Source of the DNA: Oscillospiraceae bacterium
GTDB taxonomy: Bacteria > Bacillota > Clostridia > Oscillospirales > QAMX01
Reading direction: 5' to 3'
Length of the DNA: 50,398 bases
Assembly (NCBI GenBank): GCA_015067675.1
Contig: SVMB01000018.1
Location: 1 to 50,398, forward strand
In this document: piece after piece, positions 7,897 to 16,467 of the stretch
Position numbering within the stretch: position 1 is the first letter of the stretch
Layout of the letters: each line of letters opens with the position of its first letter
Position numbers and translations under genes: made by a program
The notes under the pieces: generated by a model
Database searches by the model: none
What the model saw: the letters and a program-made list of their open reading frames with translations, nothing else
What the model was told of the DNA's origin: nothing

Positions 7897-9783
7897 ATGA
7901 AGCTGCTGATATTGTCCGATGTTGCCTGTGACCTGATTGAAGTGCTGAAAAGCTGCGGCGCGGAGGTCACTTGCGTGACGCTTGCCGGTGCGCTGCATGT
8001 GCAGCTGGCCTGTTATGATGCCTACTGCGTCATCGCACAGGGAGATACGCTGGATGCCCGTGTGCGTGCTCGCCTGGAAGAGGAATGCGATAAGGGCAAG
8101 CGCATTTTCACCTCGGCGCTGAATTCCTGGCGTTATATCTACTCGGCGCCGCCTGTTAATACCACCCGCAGCCGTCTGATCTGCCTTGATCCCACCGGCG
8201 GCGAGGAGCTTCCCTTTGCCGAGGGCGATCTGCTGGACGATGAGAGCAATCTGGTGATAAAGCCCTGGGTCATGCCTGAGGGCGCGGTGCAGCTGCTTGT
8301 GTATCAGGATCATATCGTGGCGCATGACCACACGAAGATGAGCCGGGAAGAAATCCTCGCGGACAGCATACCGGGCATGTGGCTGCTGGATGACAATACC
8401 CTGATGTGCTCCTTCCGGATCCACAACTTTAACCGCGCACGGTTTGCACCCCGCGAACGCTGGCAGGCGCTGATTTCCTGGATTGCAAAGTGGCTCACCG
8501 GCGCAGAACCTGCCTGTTTTCCGGCACCCGTGGTGCGTTACGGCGTGGAGGCAGATCTGACCGCTCCCGAATCCTTTGAGTCTTGCCGTGCCGATGCCGT
8601 TGAGCGCGGCATGAAGTGGCTCGACCGTTTCCTCATCGACGAAGGACAGGGCGGCATCCTTGAGGGGATGAACCATAACATCAATCCCGAGGGCGTGCAG
8701 ACGGTGGCAAAGGCTGTGCGCGCCGACTGCTCGGGCGAAGCTGCCGGAGCCTACCGCTTCTATGCGTATCTGCATGACAATGAAAAGGCCGCCGGGAAGG
8801 CTGCGAATCTGGAAAGCTTCTGCCATGATACGATGCAGGTCAAAGGCGGCCTGTTCGACGGTATGATGCGCTGGACGACGGATGCCTGGGGGGTCTGCTA
8901 CGGCGACGACGTGGCACGTGCGGTGCTGGGCGAACTGCTCACGGATCATCTGATCGGCAGGCATGAACGCTTTGACGCAGTATGCGCAGCGCTTGACTTC
9001 CTGGTGAAAACCACCGCGAAGGACGGTGTGCGTGTCAGCCGCACGGACTGCATCCGATATAATGCCGAAAGTCTGGCGGCGCTGGCCGAGGTGGAACACT
9101 GCAGCTATTCGGCGCATCACAACGCCTACTATGCAGCGGTTCTGCTGCTGGCATACCTGGACGGCGGCAAAGCAGCGTACCTGGACACTGCCGGACGCTG
9201 CCTGGAAACCCTGATGTCGGTCTATCCCGATACCACCATCGAGCACAGTCAGACCCAGGAGGCGGCACGCCTGATCCTGCCGCTGGCACTGCTGTATGAG
9301 GCGACGGGGGAAGAAAAGCACAAAGACCTCCTCTACCGGGTGGCGCAGGATCTGCAGAAGCGGCGGTATCCCTGCGGCGGCTATGCGGAGTGGGATGAGC
9401 ATTACGCGGCCCATTACTCCCGGGATTCCAGGGATGAGTGTTCGCTGCTGACCGAGAACGGCGACCCGGTGGCGGATCTGCTCTATACCTGCAACTGGCT
9501 GCCGGTGGGCTTTGCCTATGCCTGGTACGTTACGAAGGATCCGTGGTTTTATGAACTCTGGGAGGACATTGCCCGCTTCTGCATGAGAACCCAGAACGCA
9601 AGTGATAACCCGAAAAACGACGGCTCCTGGTGCCGCGCCTTTGATATGGAGCGCATGGAAGCCTACGCCTGTCCCCATGACGCGGGCTGGGCGGCCTATG
9701 CCAGCGAATCCGGCTGGACCAACGCCGAGATCCTGATGGGTCTGATGCTGCCGGATGTAATGAAAAAGGCCGGAAAGATCTGA
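7897..9783 (+). CDS. Putative six-hairpin (alpha/alpha) glycosidase-like protein
   Basis: A 628-residue cytoplasmic protein (no signal peptide). Residues 1 to about 200 form a separate domain starting KLLILSDVACD, resembling a glutamine-amidotransferase-like or sugar-binding fold but without a clear motif. The remainder is rich in helices with repeated Trp/Tyr/Asp/Glu patterns (MKWLDRFL, TTDAWGVCYGDD, GYAEWDEHY, ESGWTNAE) like (alpha/alpha)6-barrel glycosidases and GH88/GH105-type enzymes. I do not recognise a specific family. ATG 7897 is preceded by GAGAGG; an upstream in-frame extension overlaps the previous gene and is rejected. It lies 16 bp before a HAD gene in the same run. Context suggests glycan or uronate breakdown. 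Confidence 0.6.
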   Translation: MKLLILSDVACDLIEVLKSCGAEVTCVTLAGALHVQLACYDAYCVIAQGDTLDARVRARLEEECDKGKRIFTSALNSWRYIYSAPPVNTTRSRLICLDPTGGEELPFAEGDLLDDESNLVIKPWVMPEGAVQLLVYQDHIVAHDHTKMSREEILADSIPGMWLLDDNTLMCSFRIHNFNRARFAPRERWQALISWIAKWLTGAEPACFPAPVVRYGVEADLTAPESFESCRADAVERGMKWLDRFLIDEGQGGILEGMNHNINPEGVQTVAKAVRADCSGEAAGAYRFYAYLHDNEKAAGKAANLESFCHDTMQVKGGLFDGMMRWTTDAWGVCYGDDVARAVLGELLTDHLIGRHERFDAVCAALDFLVKTTAKDGVRVSRTDCIRYNAESLAALAEVEHCSYSAHHNAYYAAVLLLAYLDGGKAAYLDTAGRCLETLMSVYPDTTIEHSQTQEAARLILPLALLYEATGEEKHKDLLYRVAQDLQKRRYPCGGYAEWDEHYAAHYSRDSRDECSLLTENGDPVADLLYTCNWLPVGFAYAWYVTKDPWFYELWEDIARFCMRTQNASDNPKNDGSWCRAFDMERMEAYACPHDAGWAAYASESGWTNAEILMGLMLPDVMKKAGKI

Positions 9784-9799
9784 ACAGGCGGGATAGACT

Positions 9800-10540
9800 A
9801 TGTTCAAAGCGGTCATCTTTGATATCGGACGGACGCTTGCAGGCTACCGCAAGCCGCTCAACTGGTCAGCTTTGTACCGTCCCGCACTGGAACATGCCTG
9901 CAAGGTCTGCGAAATTTCCTTTTCCGAGCGGGAGTACCGGTGGGCGGAGTCGGTGCTGACCCGGTACAATACCCGGGTCAACCCGCGGGAACATGAGGTG
10001 AGCTCTCAGCAGATCTTTTCCGAAATCCTCGGCGGAACCGGAGTGGGGAAAGACGTACTGGAACCGATGAAGCATGCGTTCTATACCTTCTTCCGGCAGG
10101 ACGCCGCAGTCTATCCGGAAGCGGAGGAAACGCTTCGGCGGCTCAACGGGCGAGGAATTACGCTTGCGACGCTGTCCGATGTCCCCTACGGCATGGATAA
10201 TGCCTACGTGCTCGACGATATTGCCCCGCTGCTGCCCTATATCCGCTGGCCGATGACCTCAAACGACGTGGGCTGCCGCAAGCCGCGGATTGATGGCGTA
10301 CTGCTGCTGGCGGAGCTGATGGAAGTGAAGCCTGCGGAGATTCTGTTTGTAGGCGATGAGGAAAAGGATATGCTCTGTGCCCGGAAAGCCGGGGCCTGCC
10401 CTGTGCTCATCAACAGAGAGCGGATTTCGCGGCAGTTTGGACAGGCAAAGGAGATCAGCTCTCTGAGAGAGCTGGAAGGCCTTTTTGAAATACCCGGACA
10501 CTCCGGCTGTTATGCCGGAGAACCTGCGGGAAGAGAGTAA
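9800..10540 (+). CDS. HAD family hydrolase
   Basis: A 246-residue haloacid dehalogenase-like hydrolase. Motif I is FDIGRT near residues 7-12: the nucleophile Asp is present but the second Asp of the usual DxDxT is Gly, as in a known subset of HAD enzymes. Motif II is TLSDVP (about 130), motif III the Lys in CRKPR, and motif IV VGDEEKDM. The cap lies between motifs I and II as in subclass I. It is the last gene of the oxidoreductase/glycosidase run and may dephosphorylate a sugar phosphate; with the Gly in motif I its catalytic efficiency or chemistry may differ. Confidence 0.8.
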   Translation: MFKAVIFDIGRTLAGYRKPLNWSALYRPALEHACKVCEISFSEREYRWAESVLTRYNTRVNPREHEVSSQQIFSEILGGTGVGKDVLEPMKHAFYTFFRQDAAVYPEAEETLRRLNGRGITLATLSDVPYGMDNAYVLDDIAPLLPYIRWPMTSNDVGCRKPRIDGVLLLAELMEVKPAEILFVGDEEKDMLCARKAGACPVLINRERISRQFGQAKEISSLRELEGLFEIPGHSGCYAGEPAGRE

Positions 10541-10584
10541 ATTGTTCCGAAAATGTAAATGTCTGTTGAAATGATGGCTTGTAC

Positions 10585-10613
10585 TTGACAAAAACGGGTT
10601 TACAGCGTACAAT
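10585..10613 (+). promoter_or_regulatory. Near-consensus sigma-A promoter
   Basis: TTGACA at 10585-10590 and TACAAT at 10608-10613 with exactly 17 bp between. It drives the Cys-tail membrane protein gene. Confidence 0.85.
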
Positions 10614-10648
10614 TGAATCACAACGAGATTGTGTGGAGGCTGGAACAA

Positions 10649-11080
10649 ATGACTTTGAATTTGAATAAGAACATCATTGACAAACTGCCCGCATCCGTGA
10701 AGAAGTCCGAGCTGATTGCAAAGCTGACCGCCATGGAAAACGAGCAGGCCAGACAGAAGGCTATGCAGAAGAAGATGATCATTGCCGGCGCTGCCATTGC
10801 CGGTGTTGCCGCAGCCGCAGTGGGTGCTTATATGATCCTGAGCAAGAAGGAAATTACATTCCAGCTCAGCATCGAAGACCGCCAGAAGCCTCAGGCGGGC
10901 GATGCCTGCTGCTGCACCGAGGATGAGCCTGTGGAAGAGGCTGCCGAGTGCTGCGAATGCGCCGTGGGCGAGGAGCCTGCGGATGACGCGGCTGAATGCT
11001 GCTGTGCATGTGACGAAGAAGCTACCGCCGAAGAGGCTGCCGAGCCTGAGGTTGAGTGCTGCTGCGAGAAAACCGAATAA
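10649..11080 (+). CDS. Membrane-anchored protein with Cys-rich acidic tail
   Basis: A 143-residue protein of unknown function. Residues 1-45 are helical and charged; about 46-66 (IIAGAAIAGVAAAAVGAYMI) is one membrane helix; the last 60 residues are acidic (mostly Ala/Glu/Asp) and contain 13 cysteines in four clusters: DACCCT, ECCECA, ECCCACD and ECCCEK. The dense Cys clusters suggest metal binding or redox chemistry, like metallothioneins, but the spacing matches no motif I know. ATG 10649 follows GGAGG at 10635-10639; a TTG at 10613 is inside the promoter. It has its own near-consensus promoter and terminator, so it is a strongly expressed single-gene unit. Confidence 0.75.
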   Translation: MTLNLNKNIIDKLPASVKKSELIAKLTAMENEQARQKAMQKKMIIAGAAIAGVAAAAVGAYMILSKKEITFQLSIEDRQKPQAGDACCCTEDEPVEEAAECCECAVGEEPADDAAECCCACDEEATAEEAAEPEVECCCEKTE

Positions 11081-11096
11081 GAAACCGTTTTCTGTG

Positions 11097-11132
11097 ACAG
11101 GAGAAGCTGTAAAAAGCTTCTCCTGTTTTGCT
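11097..11132 (+). terminator. Intrinsic terminator after the Cys-tail protein
   Basis: A 12-bp perfect stem, ACAGGAGAAGCT (11097-11108) with AGCTTCTCCTGT (11115-11126), followed by TTTGCTTTTG. Confidence 0.8.
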
Positions 11133-11213
11133 TTTGTGCGCAGATAAAGAAAAAACAGGATAAAGTGCACATAGAAACCGCGTTACAACGGCTAAAAAGC
11201 CACGTCCCCCCTC

Positions 11214-11242
11214 TTGCTTTTCCCGGCAGGGGATGGTATAAT
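11214..11242 (+). promoter_or_regulatory. Transketolase promoter with extended -10
   Basis: TTGCTT (11214-11219), 17 bp, TATAAT (11237-11242), with TGG directly before the -10. Confidence 0.75.
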
Positions 11243-11282
11243 AACTTGAAATCCGAAATTTTTAAGGCAGGTGGATCCATTC

Positions 11283-12134
11283 ATGCTTAACGAAAAAGAA
11301 CTGACTCGCGTGAAGGCCTTTGCGGCGCAGATCCGTGTCGAGACGCTCAAGGAACTGGCTCACCTCGGCTTCGGCCATGTTGGCGGCGCTATGTCCATCG
11401 TCGAGACTCTGGCCGTGCTGTACGGCAAGCAGATGAAGATTGACCCCACGAATCCCAAGTGGGAAGATCGTGACTGGTACATCCAGAGTAAGGGTCATGC
11501 CGGCCCCGCGACCTACGCGACGCTGGCCCTCAAGGGTTACTTCCCCATGGATTGGCTCCTGACCCTGAATCAGGGCGGCACCAATCTTCCCTCCCACTGT
11601 GACCGTACCAAGACCCCCGGTATCGACATGACCACCGGTTCTCTGGGTCAGGGTGTGAGCTGCGCTCTGGGCGTTGCTCATGCTCTCAAGCTGGACGGCA
11701 AGGATAACTACGTCTACCTCATGGTCGGCGACGGCGAGCTCAACGAAGGCCAGGTCTGGGAAGGCGCCATGTACGCCTCTGCCAAGAACATCAACAACCT
11801 CATCTGGTTTGTTGACTGGAACAAGCAGCAGCTCGACGGCAACACCGCCGACGTTCTGGACATGGGCGACCTGTCCAAGAAGTTCGAGAGCTTCGGCTTC
11901 AACGCTCTGGTTGTCAACGGCCACTGCGTGAAGGCCATCGACGAGGCCATTGACGCTGCCAAGGCTGTCACCGACAAGCCCTCCGTCATCATCCTCGACA
12001 CCATCAAGGGTTACGGCTGCTCCGCCGCCGAAGGCGTTGTGCCCAACCATCACATCGCGTTCAAGCCCGGTCAGCTCGACGGCGACATCGAGCGCTGGCA
12101 GGCTGAATACGAGAAGCTCAGCGCGCAGCTGTAA
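11283..12134 (+). CDS. Transketolase, N-terminal (TPP-binding) subunit
   Basis: A 283-residue protein corresponding to the thiamine-diphosphate binding half of transketolase, which moves two-carbon ketol units in the pentose phosphate pathway. Visible features: the GHVGGAMS region near residue 35, SKGHAGPATYA about 70-80, and the TPP motif GDGELNEGQVWE (about 150-161), followed by WFVDWNKQQLDG. ATG 11283 sits 8 bp after AGGTGG; GTG 11271 is less suited. The second half is encoded by the next gene 18 bp downstream, the split arrangement common in Clostridia and Archaea. Codon use is highly biased, fitting abundant expression. It probably channels pentoses and uronate products into glycolysis. 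Confidence 0.92.
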   Translation: MLNEKELTRVKAFAAQIRVETLKELAHLGFGHVGGAMSIVETLAVLYGKQMKIDPTNPKWEDRDWYIQSKGHAGPATYATLALKGYFPMDWLLTLNQGGTNLPSHCDRTKTPGIDMTTGSLGQGVSCALGVAHALKLDGKDNYVYLMVGDGELNEGQVWEGAMYASAKNINNLIWFVDWNKQQLDGNTADVLDMGDLSKKFESFGFNALVVNGHCVKAIDEAIDAAKAVTDKPSVIILDTIKGYGCSAAEGVVPNHHIAFKPGQLDGDIERWQAEYEKLSAQL

Positions 12135-12152
12135 GAAAGGGGTTTGAATACA

Positions 12153-13118
12153 ATGTCTGTTACCGTCAAGAATGTTTTCGAAAAGGCCCCTGTCGAAATG
12201 CGTAATGTCCTGGCCAATGCTCTGGTTGAGATGGGCGCCAATGACAGCCGCATCATCGCCATGGACGCCGATACCCTCGGCTCCTCCGGCCTCAAGCCCT
12301 TCAAGAAGGCTTATCCCGACCGCTACATCGACTGCGGTATCCAGGAAGCCAACATGGTCGGCGTTGCTGCCGGTATGAGCGCCACCGGTAAGGTGCCCTT
12401 CATCCACAGCTTCGGCCCCTTCGTTTCCCGCCGTGTTTACGATCAGGTTTTCCTGTCCTGCTGCTATGCCAAGCTCAACGTCAAGCTCATCGGTTCTGAC
12501 CCCGGTGTCACCGCTGCCTACAACGGCGGTACCCATATGCCCTTCGAGGACATGGGTATCCTGCGCGTGATCCCCGAGATCACCCTGGTCGAGCCTTCTG
12601 ATCCTGTTCAGCTGGCTTCTATCCTGCCCCAGATCGCGGACAACTACGGCACCACCTACATCCGCCTGATGCGCAAGAACCCCATCTCCGTTTACGAAGA
12701 GGGTTCCACCTTCGATATCGGCAAGGCTGCCCTCCTGCGCCCCGGTAAGGATGTCACCATCATCGCTTCCGGTATCATGGTTTCCGAGGCCCTGAAGGCC
12801 GCGGCTGACCTGGCCGCCTGCGGCATCGACGCCCGCGTCATCGACAGCTTCACCTGGAAGCCCCTGGACGAGGCCTGTGTGGCCGCCTGTGCCGCCGAGA
12901 CCGGCGCCATCGTCACCTGTGAGAACCACAACGTCAAGGGCGGTCTGGGCTCTGCCGTGGCAGAAGTCGTCTGCAAGACCACTCCCGTTCCCATGGAGTT
13001 TGTCGGTATTCAGGACGTGTTCGGCGAAGTCGGTACCGAAGCCTGGCTGCGTGAGCACTTCAACTTCAACGCTGCGACCATCGCTGCCGCTGCCAAGAAG
13101 GCCATCTCCCGCAAGTAA
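12153..13118 (+). CDS. Transketolase, C-terminal (pyrimidine-binding) subunit
   Basis: A 321-residue partner of the preceding subunit. It carries the pyrimidine-binding domain (DADTLGSSGLKPF about 38-50; CGIQEANMVGVAAGMS with the conserved Glu that activates TPP, about 66-81) and the C-terminal transketolase domain (about residues 190-315; GKDVTIIASGIMVSEAL). ATG 12153 follows AAAGGGG at 12137-12142; a TTG at 12144 overlaps that site. Translationally close to the N-terminal subunit and ended by a strong terminator, so the pair forms a two-gene operon. Confidence 0.92.
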   Translation: MSVTVKNVFEKAPVEMRNVLANALVEMGANDSRIIAMDADTLGSSGLKPFKKAYPDRYIDCGIQEANMVGVAAGMSATGKVPFIHSFGPFVSRRVYDQVFLSCCYAKLNVKLIGSDPGVTAAYNGGTHMPFEDMGILRVIPEITLVEPSDPVQLASILPQIADNYGTTYIRLMRKNPISVYEEGSTFDIGKAALLRPGKDVTIIASGIMVSEALKAAADLAACGIDARVIDSFTWKPLDEACVAACAAETGAIVTCENHNVKGGLGSAVAEVVCKTTPVPMEFVGIQDVFGEVGTEAWLREHFNFNAATIAAAAKKAISRK

Positions 13119-13140
13119 GTTCACCTGCTTTAAATGTCAG

Positions 13141-13174
13141 AACGCGCCGCAGAGTATTCTGCGGCGCGTTTTTT
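13141..13174 (+). terminator. Strong intrinsic terminator after transketolase
   Basis: AACGCGCCGCAGA (13141-13153), loop GTAT, TCTGCGGCGCGTT (13158-13170), then a T-run: a 13-bp perfect stem. Confidence 0.92.
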
Positions 13175-13189
13175 GTCTGGCAGCCTCTC

Positions 13190-13218
13190 TTGCAGAAACT
13201 GTGGGCCCGTGTTACAAT
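13190..13218 (+). promoter_or_regulatory. Promoter for the GH172 gene
   Basis: TTGCAG (13190-13195), 17 bp, TACAAT (13213-13218). Confidence 0.7.
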
Positions 13219-13252
13219 AGCGGTATCAGACAGGGACAAAGGAGAGATTCCA

Positions 13253-14272
13253 ATGTATGAACTGACAGACCGAAAAACCTTTGGAATATCGGCGGAAAAT
13301 CCCACAGGAGCGCGAAACGGCGGGACCCGCGGACGTGATTGTGAAAAACTCTGTCCGGCGGTGAACGTGGAACCGGGACAAATCTATACACTTTGCGATA
13401 TAGACGGCCCGGGCATGATTTCCCATATGTGGTTTGGCGGAGGAACGCTTTCCCAGTCCATGATCCTGCGCTTTTACTGGGACGGATGCGATTTTCCATC
13501 GGTTGAGGTGCCGGGAGGCGCGTTTTTCGGCTATCCGTATGAAAATACTGCCGACCGTGACGGTAAATATCCGGTACTCAACTCAGCACTCCTGCTGGTG
13601 ACGCCCTATAAGGGCGGCAACGCCTATTTTGAGATGCCGTTTCGCAGCCATTGCCGTATCACCGTGGAAAACCGAGGCCAAACCCCCGTGCGCTGTTATT
13701 ACATGATCACCGGCTGGCGGGGCGAGGTACCCGAAAACGCGGGATATTTCCATGCAGCCTACCGGCAGGAGCATCCGGTGCAGAAGGGACGTTCGTTTGT
13801 GGTGCTCGACGGCGTGAAGGGTAAGGGCGCATTTCTGGGAAATACGTTCTCCGTGGGTGTCAACGGCATCAACTGCTGTTGGTGCGAGGGAGAGACGAAG
13901 ATGTGGCTGGACGGTGAGGAATACCCGTCGATAAACTACACCGGACTGGAGGATTATTTCTGCGGATCCTATAACTTCGGCATCGACGGCCCGCTGCAGG
14001 AATATCAGACCTTCTGCGGGCTGTATACCGGCATGTATGCGGTGCTGGGAAGCGATAAACCCTACGATAACCAGCAGCGGCTGATGATGTACCGGTGGCA
14101 TGTGAAGGATCCGATCTGCTTTGACGAGAGCTTCCGGATGGTGCACGACGATTTTGCATGGGTCAGCGGTCCGCGCTGCGACGATTTCACTTCCTGCGCG
14201 TATTACTATCTCGACCGGCCCTGCCCGGTGCCGTTTGAGCTGCCGGATGATCAGGATATGATAATGCGCTGA
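13253..14272 (+). CDS. DUF2961 / glycoside hydrolase family 172 protein
   Basis: A 339-residue cytoplasmic protein with the DUF2961 signature near the N-terminus (LCDIDGPGMISHMWFGGG, about residues 45-62) and later conserved segments FFGYPYENT, the acidic GLEDYFCGSYNFG and PYDNQQRLMMYRWH. DUF2961 founded family GH172, whose members cleave or rearrange fructofuranosides and arabinofuranosides; acidic residues in the listed segments are candidate catalytic positions. No signal peptide, so it acts on imported oligosaccharides. ATG 13253 follows AAAGGAG (13238-13244) and is nine residues before the conserved core. Probably forms an operon with the GH28-like gene. Exact substrate unknown. Confidence 0.82.
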   Translation: MYELTDRKTFGISAENPTGARNGGTRGRDCEKLCPAVNVEPGQIYTLCDIDGPGMISHMWFGGGTLSQSMILRFYWDGCDFPSVEVPGGAFFGYPYENTADRDGKYPVLNSALLLVTPYKGGNAYFEMPFRSHCRITVENRGQTPVRCYYMITGWRGEVPENAGYFHAAYRQEHPVQKGRSFVVLDGVKGKGAFLGNTFSVGVNGINCCWCEGETKMWLDGEEYPSINYTGLEDYFCGSYNFGIDGPLQEYQTFCGLYTGMYAVLGSDKPYDNQQRLMMYRWHVKDPICFDESFRMVHDDFAWVSGPRCDDFTSCAYYYLDRPCPVPFELPDDQDMIMR

Positions 14273-14415
14273 TTTGCCGGGACACACACCTTGCAAAGCG
14301 GAAAAGATTGTGCTGTATATGTACCATATTCCGGACAAGGTCTCAATGAATGCCTGGTTCTGCGGAAAAAGGGAACTTTGAACGGGAAAACGGGAGAAAA
14401 AAGGAGAAGATACCG

Positions 14416-15948
14416 ATGCTTGTCAATATCCGTGATACCGGCGCCGTGGGAGACGGCGTGACGAGAGATACCGAAGCAATTCAGCGTGCAGTGGATATGT
14501 GCGCCGATGCCGGCGGCGGACGGGTATTTGTCCCGGCGGGAGAGTACCTGACCGGGCGTATTGTCCTGCGCAGCAACATTACCCTGGAGTTTGGCGAGGG
14601 AGGCACATTTCTCGCGGCGACCGACATGGAAGCTGATTATCCCTACCTTCCCGACGGCCCGGAGGATCAGTCTATCTATGCGAGATTTCGACGGGAGGGA
14701 ATCGACCTGGGCGATACACGGCAGCATAAGGTTGCGGTGCTCTTTGCATGCGGTGCCAGAAATGTCACGATCACAGGACGCGGCGGTATCAATGGCAATT
14801 ATCTCAACATCCTGGAACGCCACCCGGCTCCCGATAAACCCCGCTGGGCAAGTTACAAGCGCGCTTTCACGGAGACCTACGGCAGGGTAGGTACGGGACT
14901 TTTTAAGCGGCCGGTGCTGATTTTTCTTCAAAACTGCGAGAACGTGCACATCGAGGACGTGCGCCTGTTTGACGCGCCGTTTTACACCGTACAGTTCCGC
15001 AGCTGCCGGGGGGTCTTTATCCATGATGTGACAGTGGACAATGATTTGCGGGCCGATAACTCCGACGGTTTCCACTTCTCCTCCTGCTGCGACGTGCACA
15101 TCCGGGACTGCCGCCTCAGATGCGGCGACGACTGCATCGCCGTGGACGGCAACGACAGCCGGGATTCCTCCCATGTCACGATCTCCGGCTGCACCTTTCA
15201 GTCCGCTGTCAGCTCCGTGCGGCTGTTTACCTGTCTTGCGCTGAATCGGGACAAGCGAAATGCCGTACGCGGCACAGCGGTGCGGGATGTGGACATCTCC
15301 AACTGTACTGTTATCGACGCCACTACGCTGCTTTCTCTCCATGGCGACGAGGGAACCGTTGAAAGAGTGAACGTGTCCAACGTATCGGGTACACTTTCAG
15401 CCCTTGGCGCGGTCTTTATCATCACCTCTCACGCCTCGAGGGTGCGTGATATCCGCCTGTCCGGGCTGCGATTCCGTGCAAACGGCGTGGGATACATTTA
15501 CTCTCACACCGACGACGGCATCGACGGCGTCAGCATCAGCGACGCAAGCTTTGATGTGGCGCCCCGGACAAAGCTTTACGGCGGCGGTGTGGATATGCCC
15601 ACCTTTGAAGAATTGGGCATTCCCCAGTATGGCCCGATGCCGGTATACTTCTTTGACCACTATATGCCTTATTTCCTGGAGATCAAACGGGCGGGGAATG
15701 TACTGCTGAAGGATGTCACCGTTCGCTGGAGCGAGGGGGATCTGTCGGAAATGCCCGAGCTGATTGCACGCCACAAAGAGTTCTGGTACGGCGGGAAGCT
15801 CCAACCGTGGAGCGTTGGATATGACTGGCCAGCGATCTGGATCTCCGAAAGCCATGACGTGCGGGGAGAGAACCTGCGTGTGACCGGCTACGGTGACGCG
15901 GAGGCTGTACGGGTAGAAAACAGCACCGGCGTGAATCTGGACGTGTGA
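14416..15948 (+). CDS. GH28-like polygalacturonase-family protein (right-handed beta-helix)
   Basis: A 510-residue pectinase-fold protein. The N-terminus has the typical RDTGAVGDGVTRDTEAIQ start of GH28 proteins; the active-site region has NSDGFH (Ser216-Asp217-Gly218) and CGDDC (Asp238-Asp239), matching the three catalytic Asps of polygalacturonases and relatives. The usual GHG motif that follows is replaced by SSVRLFT, and no RIK motif is evident, so the substrate site differs from classical polygalacturonases. There is no signal peptide, suggesting action on imported oligogalacturonides or other oligosaccharides. ATG 14416 follows AAGGAG at 14401-14406. It lies 143 bp after the GH172 gene. 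Confidence 0.78.
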   Translation: MLVNIRDTGAVGDGVTRDTEAIQRAVDMCADAGGGRVFVPAGEYLTGRIVLRSNITLEFGEGGTFLAATDMEADYPYLPDGPEDQSIYARFRREGIDLGDTRQHKVAVLFACGARNVTITGRGGINGNYLNILERHPAPDKPRWASYKRAFTETYGRVGTGLFKRPVLIFLQNCENVHIEDVRLFDAPFYTVQFRSCRGVFIHDVTVDNDLRADNSDGFHFSSCCDVHIRDCRLRCGDDCIAVDGNDSRDSSHVTISGCTFQSAVSSVRLFTCLALNRDKRNAVRGTAVRDVDISNCTVIDATTLLSLHGDEGTVERVNVSNVSGTLSALGAVFIITSHASRVRDIRLSGLRFRANGVGYIYSHTDDGIDGVSISDASFDVAPRTKLYGGGVDMPTFEELGIPQYGPMPVYFFDHYMPYFLEIKRAGNVLLKDVTVRWSEGDLSEMPELIARHKEFWYGGKLQPWSVGYDWPAIWISESHDVRGENLRVTGYGDAEAVRVENSTGVNLDV

Positions 15949-15975
15949 AATCGGAAGAAACCCGGCGATCACCGG

Positions 15976-16004
15976 TTGCATCCGATCAATGTCTGTGGTA
16001 TAAT
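15976..16004 (+). promoter_or_regulatory. Strong promoter for the DUF3842 gene
   Basis: TTGCAT (15976-15981), 17 bp, TATAAT (15999-16004) with TGG directly upstream of the -10 (extended -10). Confidence 0.85.
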
Positions 16005-16049
16005 ATCCCCATTCAGCCGCGGAGCGCGGCAGTGAGGGAGGAAAACACC

Positions 16050-16457
16050 TTGAAGGTTGTGGTCATTGACGGTCAGAGCGGACGCATCGGCCGTTTGCTG
16101 GTGGAAAAGATCCGGGAGGAGAAGCTTCCCTGCGAGCTTGTTGCCATCGGCGCCAATGCCATCGCCACCTCTGCCATGCTCAAAGCAGGCGCGGATGCGG
16201 GAGCCACCGGCGAAAACCCCGTGGTGGTTGCCTGCCGTACCGCTGATGTCATCGCGGGACCCATCGGTATCATCGCCGCCGACGCGATGATGGGAGAGAT
16301 TACCCCGAAGATGGCCCGTGCCGTGGGCCAGAGCAGCGCCCGCAAGCTCCTGCTGCCGGTGAACCTGTGCAGCATCATCGTGCCGGGTACCCAGTCCCTG
16401 AGCCTGACTGCGCTCATCGACGCGGCGGTGGAAACCCTGCGCGGCCTGATCGGCTGA
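16050..16457 (+). CDS. DUF3842 family protein
   Basis: A 135-residue conserved hypothetical protein of Clostridia. It begins KVVVIDGQSGRIGRLL, a Rossmann-like P-loop start, contains GANAIATSAMLKAGADAGATGENP and a C-terminal segment VNLCSIIVPGTQSLSLTALI. The family's function is not established; the fold suggests nucleotide or dinucleotide binding. The start is TTG at 16050, decided by GGGAGG at 16036-16041 and by the family N-terminus; the longer in-frame reading crosses the promoter. It is followed 113 bp later by an ECF-transporter gene with a structured leader, which may share the transcript. Confidence 0.8.
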   Translation: MKVVVIDGQSGRIGRLLVEKIREEKLPCELVAIGANAIATSAMLKAGADAGATGENPVVVACRTADVIAGPIGIIAADAMMGEITPKMARAVGQSSARKLLLPVNLCSIIVPGTQSLSLTALIDAAVETLRGLIG

Positions 16458-16467
16458 TGAAGAATCG

